A stretch of 64,000 bases of DNA from positions 34,678,017-34,742,016 of the forward strand of contig NC_023749.2 in the NCBI RefSeq assembly GCF_000499845.2. Direction: 5' to 3'. How positions within the stretch are numbered: the stretch's first letter is position 1; the number at the start of each line of letters is the position of its first letter. Source of the DNA: Phaseolus vulgaris. Taxonomy: Eukaryota; Streptophyta; Magnoliopsida; Fabales; Fabaceae. Positions 19,406-30,250 of this stretch are shown piece by piece. The notes beneath the pieces were generated by a model that worked only from the letters and a program-made list of their open reading frames with translations, made no database searches and had not been told where the DNA came from. Position numbers and translations under genes: made by a program.

Positions 19406-20190
19406 TGTTAGAAAGTATGAATTTAAACTAGAGGGGGGGTGAATGGTTTAAAGAGGGTTTTTGCAAACTTTTAAGTCTATAATGAAATCACTTCAAGAAA
19501 ACTTGATTAAGAATACAGTTTTCCAAAAACACAAAGCAAATAAGCACAGCACCAGAAAAAAAATCGGTTGTTTCGCAGAAACAATCGGTTGTTTATACCA
19601 GTTCACAAAATATAAAACTGAATTTAAAGAGTACAAGGGATAGAGAGATTGAACACACAGGTTTATACTGGTTCACTCTTAACCAAGAGCTACATCCAAT
19701 CTTCCCAGAAACCACTTTGGAATCCACTAAGCAATCAACTTTAGATTACTTACAACACCACCAAAGAAGTGACCTTGATCCCCTCAAGACACACACTTCC
19801 TTTGGCTCAGCACAACACCACTAAGAATGTTGATCTTGACAACCGCAAGAACACACAACACTTCTCAATTTAACACACAGAGTTTCTTCAAAGTACAAAG
19901 GATTACACTTGTTACAAAAAAAGATGTGAAATCAATACAAGATGAAAATCCTATATCACACTCTCTTTGATCCAAGCAATCTCAAAGCAATCTCTAACTC
20001 TTCAAAAGCAAAATCAGTGAAAAACTCAAATATGTTTTTCTTTTATTAAAACTAAGTTCTTGTTTGTTACATTAACTGAACAAACTATTTAATGCATTCA
20101 AAGACTGGTCAAAGCATTTAAAACTAGAGCGTAATAAGTTATAAAATCATTTAATGCTCAGTCAAAGCACAAAACAGTTTTCTGTTATGA
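19406..20190 (-). repeat. Sirevirus-like copia LTR, truncated
   Basis: In minus orientation it ends CCCCCCCTCTAG...CTTTCTAACA at 19406. It shares words with the LTR of the array at 28377: GGATGTAGCTC and GTGAACCAGTATAA followed by a TCTCTCT stretch. The CGGTTGTTT motif occurs twice near 19563-19594. Its 5' part is missing: at 20190/20191 it stops against the LTR end of element 3. No primer-binding site lies next to its CA end, so that end faces target DNA (element B gag). Confidence 0.6.
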
Positions 20191-20984
20191 TGATCCTGCC
20201 TGTTGACCGGAACACTGGAGAATGCCTCGTCAAAGGATCGACGTGCGCACCGCTTCTCACCTCCGTTCCTTTCCGGGATCTACTTCAAGAACCTGCAAAG
20301 AAACAATACGGCGCCGCTGCGGCCGATCGCACTCCGACGCTCAAGTCAGTGACGGTATCACCAAATACTAAGAACAAGAACCGTGCAAATCCTCTCTCAC
20401 AATCAGCTCTATCACTCGCAAGCGTAAAGTGTATGAACTGAACGTGCGTACCTCAGAAAGTTTGTTAAGAGCTCTATATACCTGGTGGCTTTCTCTCTCC
20501 TGGCAGTTGCAGACTTGGACACGTGGCTCGCATCCAACTGTACACGTGCCATCATCTGGAGGCTCCCTGACTTGGCGCTGCTTCTACTCTCATTTTGGCT
20601 AAGTTACTCATGCATGGTACTGCCCAGTGCATGGCTAACTTAGGAGTGCGATCTCTACTGGAACTGGCGAGTTAGGGCCTTCATACACCTTCCCTGTGAT
20701 CTCGCCGGCCGCCTTCATAATCTGCTTCCCCTTCATCTTCGACGATGTGCTCGCTCTGGCGATCTCCAATGACTAGGTCGCCTGAATCTACATCTGGCAA
20801 CTTGATCTTTGACCTGGCGATCGCCGATTCTGGTAAGCTGGAAATCGGAACACGCCAACTTAACAACTGGCGACTACACGTGCCTCCCGACTTCCTTCCT
20901 ATCTGCCAACCTGGCGCCTTGTCAACATGCCTACACTGTAGCAGGATGCCACGTCATCATACCCGACCACCAGGGCGGTACACA
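20191..20984 (-). repeat. 3' LTR of element 3
   Basis: In minus orientation it runs from TGTGTACCGCCC at 20984 to AGGCAGGATCA at 20191, about 794 bp. It has a TATATAG core promoter near 20473-20480 and the family U5 motif GACTTGAGCGTCGG near 20333-20346. CACGTG G-boxes lie at 20520, 20543 and 20877. The polypurine tract adjoins it on the right. The five bases outside it are TATGA (20186-20190), the expected target duplication. Confidence 0.75.
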
Positions 20985-20998
20985 AGCCCCCCAGTCTT
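20985..20998 (-). other. Polypurine tract of element 3
   Basis: The minus strand reads AGACTGGGGGGCT just before the LTR TG. This is the standard position for the plus-strand primer. Confidence 0.65.
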
Positions 20999-21578
20999 AA
21001 GCGAAGACTTGTCTAGCGAAAAGACTGAAAGAGCCTTCGTTAACACCGATCTACGTGGCACTGACGCAGAATTCCAAGCGATTGTACTTTCCGCTGCTCT
21101 GACGCTCCACCAAACCCTTCACTCATCGTTCGACACGTGGCTTCATCAACGGCTCTCTTCATCTGCCGTTAGCGCTTCCTAAAATCATTTCGAAAACCCT
21201 TAAACCCATTACGCTCCACTGTTCCATCACTTTCTTCGTGCTTGCAAACGCTCTCACTTCCTTCTGCGAAAGCTCTCGACGTTATTCAACGCTCTAGATC
21301 ACCATCTCCCTTCACCGTCTTCCTGATCATCGAAAGGTAACTACTTTCCTTCATCTGCTGGGTTTCCTTGCATTTTCACCGATTTGCATCATCCTGTAAC
21401 TGCCTGGTGCATACGCTGTGGGTTGTTTTTCCATTTCTCCTTCTGCGTAACTTAGGGCTTTGTCGATCGTCGCAACGAACATACATTCGTTCGTTTTTTT
21501 CACCTTCCTTCTATGATCGAGTCAGCCTCTGTAACCCCCTGATCATTTTTCCTTTCTTCTTCCTTTGCAGTTGCTATC
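20999..21578 (+). promoter_or_regulatory. Leader of the antisense gene with 5'-UTR intron (21337-21570)
   Basis: The stretch between LTR and ATG shares words with 8219-8769. A CGAAAG|GTAACT donor at 21337 and a pyrimidine-rich TCCTTTGCAG acceptor ending at 21570 define a 234-bp intron that stops 8 bp before the ATG. Its match in place and size with element 2 supports real splicing. No clear TATA box was found; the transcript may start inside the LTR in antisense. Confidence 0.6.
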
Positions 21579-24186
21579 ATGACTCGCACCAAGATTACCC
21601 CGAACCCACCTCCTTCAGCACGAAACCTTCCTTCACAAGCACACGACCCAACACAAGTTCGTGGCGCTTCGTCTTCGCAGGCTGTGAGGCCTGCGTCTTC
21701 CCAACCTGTCCTGGCTCAGGCGACTCCATCTAACGCTGGAGGAGCCCCCGTCCCTCTGCCAGACTTCAAAACTCTATACCCCTGGGCTAACTCAACCCTT
21801 CTGAAGGAGACCTCGTCGGTGAACACTGCGGGAGCAGTTTTGCGGTTGACTAAGGGGGACGAGGCCTATCAATCGTTTCACAAGGAGCACGACGAGAAGA
21901 TGATGGTGCTGCCTTGCCCCGCCGCTCTGCCAGTGTGTGCTGATGACAGAGTAAGCGCCGACGGGCCCTTCTGCTTTGTCTATACAACTTTCTTCAAGAA
22001 GGTCAAGCTCAGGTTCCCTCTCTCCCGATTCGAGAGGGAACTTCTGACCGAGCTCAACATTGCTGCCGCCCAGCTTCACCCCAACAGCTGGGCGTTTGTT
22101 CGAGCCTTTCAAATAACGTGCGACCACCTAGGGTTGCCCGCGTCGGTGGACGTGTTTTTGTTCCTTTTCGAGGCCAAGCACCCAGGAGACCGCCTGTGGG
22201 TCAGCTTGAATGCGATTGCTGGGAGATCCATTTTTACCATCTTCCAGCAATCGTACAAAGACTGGAAGGGAAAATTCATCCAAGTACATGCAAACGACAA
22301 GGACTCCTTCCTTCTTGATGGCTTCCCCTTGTACTGGGTGGACAAGGGGAAAAAGGAGTCCAAGAGCTGCTTCAGGAGGCCCAGAAGTCCTGATAGCATG
22401 GGAGCATTGGACAGAGACCTCTGCCTTTTCTGGAAGAGGGTGGCGGACGCCAACATAACATTCCTGACCACCACCTTGATCTCCTTCGAATTCTTTGAGG
22501 ATCAGCTAGAATTCCAAATAGGTTAGGACATCCAAACTGTTGCTTTGATACTGCTTCTGATACTGCTTCTGGGCGTCTTGTGCGATACGCATAAGACTTT
22601 GGTTTTACCTTTCCTGCACATACCATCTGCTCTGCTGCTTATTACCTTATACACTTATCTTTTTCTTCTCTGAGCTAACCCATGCATTTTCGTTTTATGC
22701 AGACAACATGTTGGGCAGAAACATGCTCGCCGAATTGAAGGCGCTCGCCCGAAACCACGGGTTGGCGACCGGTTCCCAAACGGTGCCCAACTCGGCGGTC
22801 GAGAAGGCCATCGTTCATGGGCGATCACCGCCCAAGGAACCCACCCAGCGCAAGAAACTGGTCCTTAAGAGACCTAAGCGAAAAGCCCCTCAAATCGTCC
22901 ATGAGGAGGAAGAAGAGGATGACGAGGTCACAGAGGATGGCCTCGTTACGAAAAGGAAGAGGGTGGCACCTTCTTCTCCACCTGCTCCACCCCCTCTTCC
23001 AACTTCAACACCACCATCGACGCCTGCTCCTCCTCCATCATCGCCAACACCGCAGGCTCCTCCCTCACCAGTCCAAGCAGTTCCACTGGCCATTGCGCCA
23101 CCTGCAGCTGAGGCCCAAGAGCCAAATTTCCTGGAGGACCCCCCAAGCGCCTCTACGCCACACATGTCAGCTGGAGGAGCCCCCCCTTCAAATGCTTCAG
23201 CTGCAGAAAATGCTCCAATCGGGGATGAGGTGGCTCATACCTCTCCAATCCTGATTACCGAATCCCCGATTGCGTCGCCACGCCAGGAAGCAACCGCTGA
23301 AGATATTTCCAAGGAAGGTGGCGGCGAGAACCCTCAACAAGCCCCCCTGGCGCCTCTCCAAGCCGCAAACCTTTCCCTTGAAGTCACAAGGATGTGGGAA
23401 CCTCTAACTGCCAAGTTGAAAACCATAGCAGAGGATATCCCCGCGATCATAACGAGGGCTGTGGAGAGCTCCACCAGGAGGCTTCAAGACGATCTCTTCA
23501 ACCTCAAGACTGAAAATAGCACTATGAAGGTCGAGGTGGAGAAAATGTTATTCAGCCTGACGCTCGCAGAAATCGAACACTCCCGAGTGGAGGATGCCCT
23601 GAATACCGAGCTCAGGCTGGCACGCAAGGAAGCTGCTGACCTTCGCCGCAAAGTTCACGATCTTGCCCAAGAGAAGGTCGAGTTGGAAAGAAAAATCGTG
23701 CCTCTTCGCGCCAAGGCGATCGACCTGGAGGCTCACATTCAAGCTGACGCCGCCAAGGTGCAAAAACTGGAGCAGAGGTCGATCGACCGCGAGAAGCTAC
23801 TTGGGCAAGTAGAAAAAGCGAGGGACGACGCCATGGCTGATCTCGCCGAGGCAAACAAGGAGAAAGGAAAGATGGCTGCTGAGTTGGCCCAAGCTCAAAC
23901 GGAATCCAAGAAGGTTACTGATGACCTTCTCCATGCTCAAGAGACCAACGAACAACTCAGAAAGCAGGTTGAAGAGCTAGAGCAGCAGAACAAAGAGCTC
24001 AAGAAGCAGGTTGAAGAACTTCAAGGGCAAATTGAAGAACTTAAGCTAAATTCTGCTCAGATTCTGGCTGCTGGATTCGAAGCCGCTCGGGAACAATTCG
24101 CATGCCTATTCCCCGATCTTGACCTCAGCATGGTGTCGTTGAACAACGAAGTAGTAGATGGAAAGGTCGTTCCTGCTGAAGACTAA
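21579..24186 (+). CDS. Antisense spliced gene of element 3 (aORF protein, unknown function)
   Basis: Exon 1 (21579-22521) and exon 2 (22703-24186) join in frame across a 181-bp intron (AG|GTTAGG ... TTTTATGCAG), giving 808 codons plus stop. Residues about 60-300 form a conserved domain (KTLYPWAN, RFERELLTELN, QLHPNSWAFVRAF, DGFPLYWV). From memory this resembles the 'putative gypsy type transposon' family (PF04195), to be checked. Next come basic clusters (RPKRKAP near 375, TKRKRVAP near 400), a proline-rich linker (about 404-456), a coiled coil (about 586-776; repeated QVEELEQQNKELKKQVEEL-type heptads) and a conserved VVDGKVV end. The clusters suggest nuclear localisation and the coil suggests oligomerisation; both are inference. 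It lies opposite to pol, like 'gene 23' of maize Grande. No internal stop or frameshift was seen. Confidence 0.85.
22522..22702 (+). other. Coding intron of the antisense gene
   Basis: A GT donor at 22522 and an AG acceptor at 22701-22702 splice an Ile-Asp-Asn-Met reading in frame. Without splicing the frame ends at a TAG three codons later. The matching intron in element 2 is 9672-9855 (184 bp), after an equivalent terminal glycine codon. Confidence 0.75.
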
Positions 24187-24882
24187 TCAACTCCACCTCA
24201 TCTGCTACTTTATGATTTCCCTTGTATATATCTTGTAATAAACTCGCGCCTATGCATTCTTAACAGATACTCATTTCAATCGCAAAGCTTGGATATTCTC
24301 TCCCCTGACTCCTTTTAAGCGCTTTAGCCTTCTTTGCATGTTTAACTTTGTCGGATTTAACTTAGTGATTTTGCAAACGCGACTTTTGACGTAACTGCCT
24401 CGAGCCAATTCAAACTTAAGCAATAATCACTTTAAACAACTTGTACTCTTAAGGCAACTAACCTTATTGCAAGAATACCCTTCAAGCAACGAACTGTAAC
24501 TCAATCATTGGCTCAAACAAGGTCCTACTCGACCTGCTTTATCAAACAAGTCTTTCAACCTTCTCGCCGTCGTTTAAACTCTTCCCGATCGCCAAGACCT
24601 CTTGGTAACATCAGCTTTTCCTAGCCTCATGCTTTGGCAATCGTTTCTTTATCTGGGGTAGAAGCGCCCTTTGGGATCTTCCTTTGCCCCCCTGAACTTC
24701 AGAGCACAAGACCGGCTGACTAGGCGTTCTCTTCGAACCTACCTTAGCCACCTTTCAAGCTTCTTCCACCCTCTTCGCCATACCTGAACTCGTTCGAGAC
24801 GAGAAGGATTTTATCTTGCCTATGCTCGCACGTAAGCGAGAAGGTCTTTTAACTCGCCTGAACTCGCTCAACGGCGAGAAGG

Positions 24883-25240
24883 ACTTTATCTGGTGCCTCA
24901 ACTTGCCCAGGGTGTACATCTCCTCCCCCCTGGATGCACTGAGGACCTTTTCTTTCTCTCGCCTGCGCTCGCTCGACGGCGAGGAGGTCTTTAACTGGCC
25001 TTAGCTCGCACAACGGCGATAAGGACTTTATCTGGTGCCTCAACTTGCCCAGGGTGTACATCTCCTCCCCCCTGGATGCACTGAGGACCTTTTCTTTCTC
25101 TCGCCTGCACTCGCTCGACGGCGAGGAGGTCTTTAACTTGCCTCTACATTGCCCCAGGGGTTCTATCTTCTCGCCCCCAGAAACATGGAGGACTTTTTAC
25201 TCTTTCTCGCCTGCACTCGCTCGACGGCGAGGAGGTCTTT
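24883..25240. repeat. 142-bp tandem repeat with palindromic GCCTGCNCTCGCTCGACGGCGAGGAGG units
   Basis: TGGTGCCTCAACTTGCCCAG starts at 24891 and again at 25033, and the following 135 bases are nearly identical. A third, shortened unit with CTCGCCTGCACTCGCTCGACG follows at about 25207. CTCGCC and GGCGAG arms in each unit could fold as hairpins. Confidence 0.8.
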
Positions 25241-25280
25241 TACTTGCCTCAGGACGCGCGAGAGCGTTGAGGTCTTTCAT

Positions 25281-25416
25281 CTGGTGCCTCCGATCGCCGA
25301 AAGACGATGAGGACTTTAAAACTTAACTGGTGCCTCCAATCGCCGAAAAACGATGAGGACTTAAAACTTAACTGGTGCCTCCAATCGCCGAAAAACGATG
25401 AGGACTTAAAACCTTT
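25281..25416. repeat. Three tandem 45-46-bp repeats
   Basis: GGTGCCTCCRATCGCCGAAA begins at 25283, 25329 and 25374 and is followed each time by ACGATGAGGACTT(T)AAAAC. It lies at the pol-side end of the spacer. Confidence 0.85.
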
Positions 25417-25655
25417 TAGAAAGCACGCGATATATCTTTTCTTGCCTTAAATCATGTACAAATGACAAGGTCTTTCTTCAAAACTTTTGAAAATAGCACA
25501 CATGCAATCTGAAAACACCTTATACTTCGAAAACTCTTCTTTTATTGGGTGGCCTCATTAAAAACCCTCCTTAGGGAAAAAAGAGTGCCCCCTTCAAACT
25601 GTTTTAACAGAGACATTGTAATATAACATTGTGTTTGTCTTTACTTACAAAGCTC

Positions 25656-28376
25656 TTAACTATAGTACAACTTCAGGTGTGTGGCGTTCCAGGTGCGAGG
25701 GATCGCCCCTCCTTCCAGCGTCTCTAAGCGGTAGGCCCCGTTCCCGAGCGCCTCGGTTATTCTAAACGGTCCAGTCCACTTGGGTGACAATTTATTCTCC
25801 ATCTCGTACTGGTGGGCCTTCCTCATCACCAAGTCGCCCTCTCTAAACTGCCTTGGCATCACCTTCGAGTTGTATCTTCGTTCAACCCTTCTCACGGCCT
25901 CAGCCTTCAACCTCGCCTCTTCCCTGACCTCATCCAGCAGATCCAGGTTCAGCCTTCTCTCTTCATTCGAATCTTCCTCTACGAAGTTCTGGAATCTCGG
26001 CGAGCTCTCCTGGATCTCCACTAGAATCATGGCATCACACCCATAGACCAAGCTGAACGGGGTCTCGTGGGTTCCTGACTGCTCGGTGGTGTGGTACGCC
26101 CAGATTATACGGGGCACCTCCTCAGCCCAACTTCCCTTGGCTTTCTCGAGCCTTCTCTTCAAACCTCTCAACAACACCCGATTAGCTGATTCCACCTGGC
26201 CATTTGTTTGAGGGTGCTCGACGGATGCAAACACTTGTTGAATTCCCACCCCTTCGCAAAGCTTCTTCAACAGGTGGCTTGCAAACTGCGTCCCATTATC
26301 TGACACCAGGCGCTTAGGCACTCCAAACCGGCACACGATGTTCTTCCATACAAAACCCTCGATCTTGTGTGCGGTGATCTGGGCCACTGGTTCTGCTTCA
26401 ATCCACTTGGTGAAGTACTCAATCGCCACCACCAAGTACTTCATTTGCCTGATCGCCAGCGGGAAAGGTCCCAGGATGTCGATTCCCCAAGTATGAAACG
26501 GCCAAGGGCTATAGATCGACTTCAACTCCTCGGGAGGTGCCTTATGCCAATCGGCGTGCTGCTGGCATTGTTTACAGCATCGGGCATATTTCTTGCAATC
26601 TTCTCTCATGGATGGCCAGTAGTAGCCTGCACGGAGAGTCCTCGCGGCCAGAGCTCGACCCCCGACGTGGCTTCCGCATATACCTTCGTGGAGCTCTGCC
26701 ATAATTCTCGTGCACTTCTCGCCGTGTATACATTCTAGGAGCGGGTGAGTGAACCCAAACCTGTACAGATCGCCATCAATCAACGTATACTTGCTGGAAT
26801 TTTTCTTTACCTTCCTAGCTTCCGTCGGATCCAACGGGAGGAGGCCATCTGCCAGGCACCGTTTGTATTGCGTTATCCAAGTGTCTGGCTCATGGGCGGC
26901 GCAGACCTGCATCACGTCCACCTTCTCTCCTCAGCATGCTCTAACTCTCGGCGATCTCAGAGTTTCTTGCGTCAAGGACTTATGGCTTCTCGCTGCTCTC
27001 TCCGTCGACCTGCTTATCTGAAGGACCAGGTGATCTGCTACAAATGCCCTCGGCGTCTTTAGAGTTTCTTGAATCACCGTCCTCTGCCTACCCCCCTTGC
27101 CTGAGCTGGCGAGCTTAGCAAGCAAGTCAGCTCGGGCATTCTGCTCTCTGGGCACATGTACTACTTCAAAGGAGGCAAAGGAACTCTTCAATTCCTGCAC
27201 ATACGCCAAGTAAGCCGCCATTTGTGGATCTTTAGCCTGGAACTCGCCTGTTACTTGCCCCGTGACTAGCAGCGAGTCACTCTTAGCCATCAGCACCCTA
27301 GCTCCCATCTCCTTGGCCAGCAAAATCCCGGCGATCAGCGCCTCATACTCTGCTTGATTGTTGCTGGCTTTGAAAGCAAACCTCAAAGATTGTTCAATCA
27401 GCACGCCGTTGGGTCCTTCCAATATGACTCCAGCACCGCTACCCTGCTGGTTCGACGATCCATCCACCGAGAGTACCCAACGGAAATCGTCTCCTTCAAG
27501 CCGCGTCGCCTCTGATGAGAGTTCAACCACAAAATCTGCAAAGATTTGCCCCTTGATCGGGCCTCGAGGCTCGTACTTAATATCAAACTCTGACAACTCT
27601 ACCGCCCACTTCACCATCCTTCCCGCAACGTCGGGTTTCTTCAAGACCTTCTGGATGGGCAGGTCAGTGATCACCAGTATTGTGAAACTGTGGAAGTAGT
27701 GGCGCAACCTCCTCACCGAAAACACCACAACCAGCGCAGCCTTCTCCAGGGCCTGATATCTCGTTTCTGGGCCCTGCAACACCTTGCTCACAAAATAAAT
27801 AGGCTTCTGAGCCTGATCTTGATCCTGGGCGAGCACCGCACTCACCGCCCTCTCAGTCACAGCAAAATACAGCCTGAGAGGGATCCCCACCAGCGGTTTG
27901 CACAGAACCGGCAGGCTCGCCAGATACTCCTTCAGTTTAACGAAAGCTTCCTCGCATTCTTTCGTCCAAGCGAACTTATTATTGCGTCGCAGACATTGAA
28001 AATAGGGATGCCCCTTTTCTCCGCTAGCTGACACGAAGCGAGATAGGGCTGCCATCCGACCTGTTAGCTGCTGGACCTCTTTCACCGTAGCCGGGCTTCT
28101 CATCGCCAAGATGGCGGCACACTTGTCCGGGTTAGCTTCTATCCCCCTTTCAGTCAAGAGAAAACCCAAAAACTTTCCAGCCTCCACGCCGAAAATGCAT
28201 TTCTCCGGGTTGAGCTTTAACTTGAACTTGGCGATCGTCGTGAACAATTCTTCCAAGTCCGCAACGTGCTTGCTTTTCTCCTGCGAGGTCACGACCATGT
28301 CATCGACGTAGGCTTGCACGGTCCTTCCCAGCATTGGTGCAAGTACCCGATCCATCAACCTCTGGTACGTGGCCCC
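25656..28376 (-). pseudogene. Pol of element 3: RT (from palm), RNase H, aRNH, integrase
   Basis: From 28376 down this reads GATYQRLMDRVLAPML, the catalytic YVDDMVV box, KLNPEKC, RNase H (VLAQDQDQ, YFVSKVLQGP, VRRLRHYF), aRNH (LSVDGSSNQQGSGAG, EYEALIAG, KSDSLLVTG, HVPREQNARADLLAK) and integrase. Integrase shows HEGICGSHVGG...CKQCQQHAD for zinc binding and GIDILG, VSDNGTQF, NGQVESAN for the DDE triad. It ends with the C-terminal TWNATHLKLYYS stretch at 25656. A single in-frame TGA at 26931-26933, between aRNH and integrase, is the only break seen. RT is cut just upstream of GATYQ by the Sirevirus insertion. Confidence 0.88.
28372..28376. other. Presumed 5-bp target site of the Sirevirus array
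   Basis: GCCCC immediately precedes the LTR TGTTGAAG. The partner copy should follow the last LTR, beyond base 64000, and be followed by the RT N-terminal half of element 3. Confidence 0.5.
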
Positions 28377-30198
28377 TGTTGAAGATGGTTGCTGCCCCTT
28401 CAAGATTGTGTTTGATGAAGACTTGTATGTTGTGTTTGATGAAGACATTTATGTACTTTCCATGTATTTGTGCTTTGCTTTAAGTATGTCTTAGTTAGTG
28501 CTTAGAGGTTGCCTAAGAGTAGCTTTTTGCTGAGTAACTCACCTCATAACCACTGGCCATGTGATAAGAACAAGCATAAGGTTTCTTAAACTGTTTTCAC
28601 ATGTTTTACACAAAAACACGTTTACTGCATAAAAATAAATCTGTTCTTTTCTAAATAAACAGATTCATTTTCTTCACTGATGCCTTGGCTAAAGTCTTGT
28701 AAAAATTTGATTTTGTGCATCAGGTATTTTGACTAAGTCTTCTTCTTTTCAAAACGACTGAGTTTCAAATAGTTAAACCTTCTCTGTTTTCGTTTTGAAA
28801 AATAAATCTGTTCATCTGTAAATGAATAGATTCTTTTTCTCTCTGGTGCCATGACAAGCTTAAACGTTTTCAGTTTTATCTCTGCACCAGAATGGTTGAC
28901 TAAGTCTCCTCACTTAACAGATTCTCTAACTCCTTTTTGAAAATAAATCTGTTCGTTTTATTTTCAATCTGTTCATTTTATAACAGCTTTAACTGTTTTT
29001 CAAAAATCTGTTATAAGCTGGCTTTCCATAAAATGCAAACTTGTTTTCTGAGTTTAACAACGATTCAAACAGTTTATACATTTGCAAAAACAAGTTTTGA
29101 CAGCAGAGAGTTAAGTGTTTTCAAGGATTAGCATTTGTTCTTCAAAGATTTCGAAAATCACAAAGTGCTTGTTCTTGGTTTGGTTCCAAAAGCTTGATGT
29201 GAGGTGCAGCTACTGTTCTAGCAATCTTGCCTACTGGTTTAAGGCTAATCTTTGTTACCTCAATCAGGTGTAGTCGTTTCACTTCTTATTACTTGTAATA
29301 GTTTGGTTGAATCCTCTTCTTGATAGGTGTTCTTGGAGAGTGGATGTGTGTGTGTGAGTGCTGAAATAGGTTTTTTCAGCAAGAGTACCTAAGTTCTTGT
29401 AGGTTTCAAGAACAGTGGGAAGTGTACTTGATTGTACTGTGTGTTAGTGAATTCCACCTGTTGTTGGTGAAGACTGGATGTAGCTCAGGTTGAGTGAACC
29501 AGTATAATTGCTTGTGTTCATTCTCTCTCTCTCTCTGCAATTTCGTTTATGCATAATTGATAAAACAGCAAAGAAATAAATCTGTTCAATTGAAAATAAA
29601 TCTGTTCTTTCTGGGCACTGTGCATACTGTTCTTGATTTCTGAAAAAGGTGTTTGAATCTGATAAGAGCGTATACAATCTGCTAAAAACCATTTGAACAG
29701 ACTGACTGTGATAGGCTGCTTAAGAAACTGTCAATGCTATTAATTGAACCTTAAACAAATTGCTTAAAGTTGAAGCTTGCTGTTCTGGGATTCATTGTTC
29801 TTGGTTTCTGAAAAACTGTTTGGTTTCAATAAGAACACTGATAATCTGTTAAAGGCTAATAAAACAGGTTGTGTGTAATAGATTGTCTCACTAATTGTCA
29901 AGCCCTTAACTGGACCTGAATCACACGAATTGGAATTAAGGTTTGCTGTTTTTTTTGTGTTACACTGCTTTTCAATCTGATATCTGTGTGTGTGCATTTG
30001 GAAATTTTATCTGCATAATCTTGAGATTAACCTTGCTGAATTAAAAGCTTTTCAAACAAAAAAAGTGCTGAAATAAATCTGTTCATTTTCACATAAATCG
30101 ATTTATTTTCTGTAAAACTGTGTTAAACACTGTTTCTGCGAGAAAGTTTTAAAAGGTCAATTCACCCCCCCTCTTGAACTTTGGCACTATTATAACCA
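28377..30198 (+). repeat. LTR 1 of the Sirevirus array
   Basis: The LTR runs from TGTTGAAGATGG to TATAACCA, about 1.82 kb. The end is set by the primer-binding site that follows four bases later; it may be off by a few bases. Relative to LTRs 2 and 3 it has one fewer 24-bp unit (TGTGTTTGATGAAGACTTGT) near 28397-28445. I also saw two substitutions, at about 28516 (GCCTAAG against GTCTAAG) and 28671 (AACAGATT against AACAAATT). The word AAATAAATCTGTTC occurs six times (28633, 28800, 28941, 29574, 29594, 30071). A CAGTATAATT box at about 29500 followed by a CT microsatellite may be the core promoter. Confidence 0.8.
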
Positions 30199-30202
30199 AG
30201 AA

Positions 30203-30217
30203 TTGGTATCAAGAGCT
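30203..30217 (+). other. Primer-binding site, copy 1
   Basis: TTGGTATCAAGAGCT lies just inside the LTR. It resembles the complement of the initiator tRNA-Met 3' end (TGGTATCAGAGC) with one extra A. The same sequence is at 38796 and 47389, and near 55975 in copy 4. Confidence 0.65.
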
Positions 30218-30250
30218 GGGACTTGTAGTTTAATCAAGTTGTTTGTAAAA

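Larger units (their letters stand above)
24187..25655. other. Spacer between antisense gene and pol, rich in tandem repeats
   Basis: The first 550 bp are unique AT-rich sequence, including a likely polyadenylation region for the antisense gene (AATAAACTCG near 24238). From about 24740 a series of CTCGCC/CGGCGAG repeats begins and continues to 25420. The last 230 bp hold TTTTATTGGGTGGCC...AAAAGAGTGCCCC, shared with element 2, and the 3' end of pol. No ORF looks genuine. Confidence 0.65.
20191..28376 (-). mobile_element. Ty3/gypsy element 3 (Tat lineage), 3' part, best preserved
   Basis: The minus strand carries RT (from the GATYQRLMD block), RNase H, aRNH and integrase (28376-25656), then a repeat-rich spacer, the antisense gene on the plus strand, a polypurine tract and the 3' LTR. 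Pol has only one visible nonsense codon and the antisense gene is intact, so this is a young copy. A Sirevirus array inserted at 28376/28377 separates it from its 5' half, expected right of the window. Confidence 0.85.

Noticed and set aside
19406..20190. Clean solo copia LTR
   Set aside because: The bases outside the two ends do not match, and the 5' part that the family LTR should have is missing.
21579..24186. Antisense gene as a captured host gene
   Set aside because: Related copies occur at the same place and orientation in another element here, and the shared domain and end motif fit an element-borne gene family. A very old capture remains possible.
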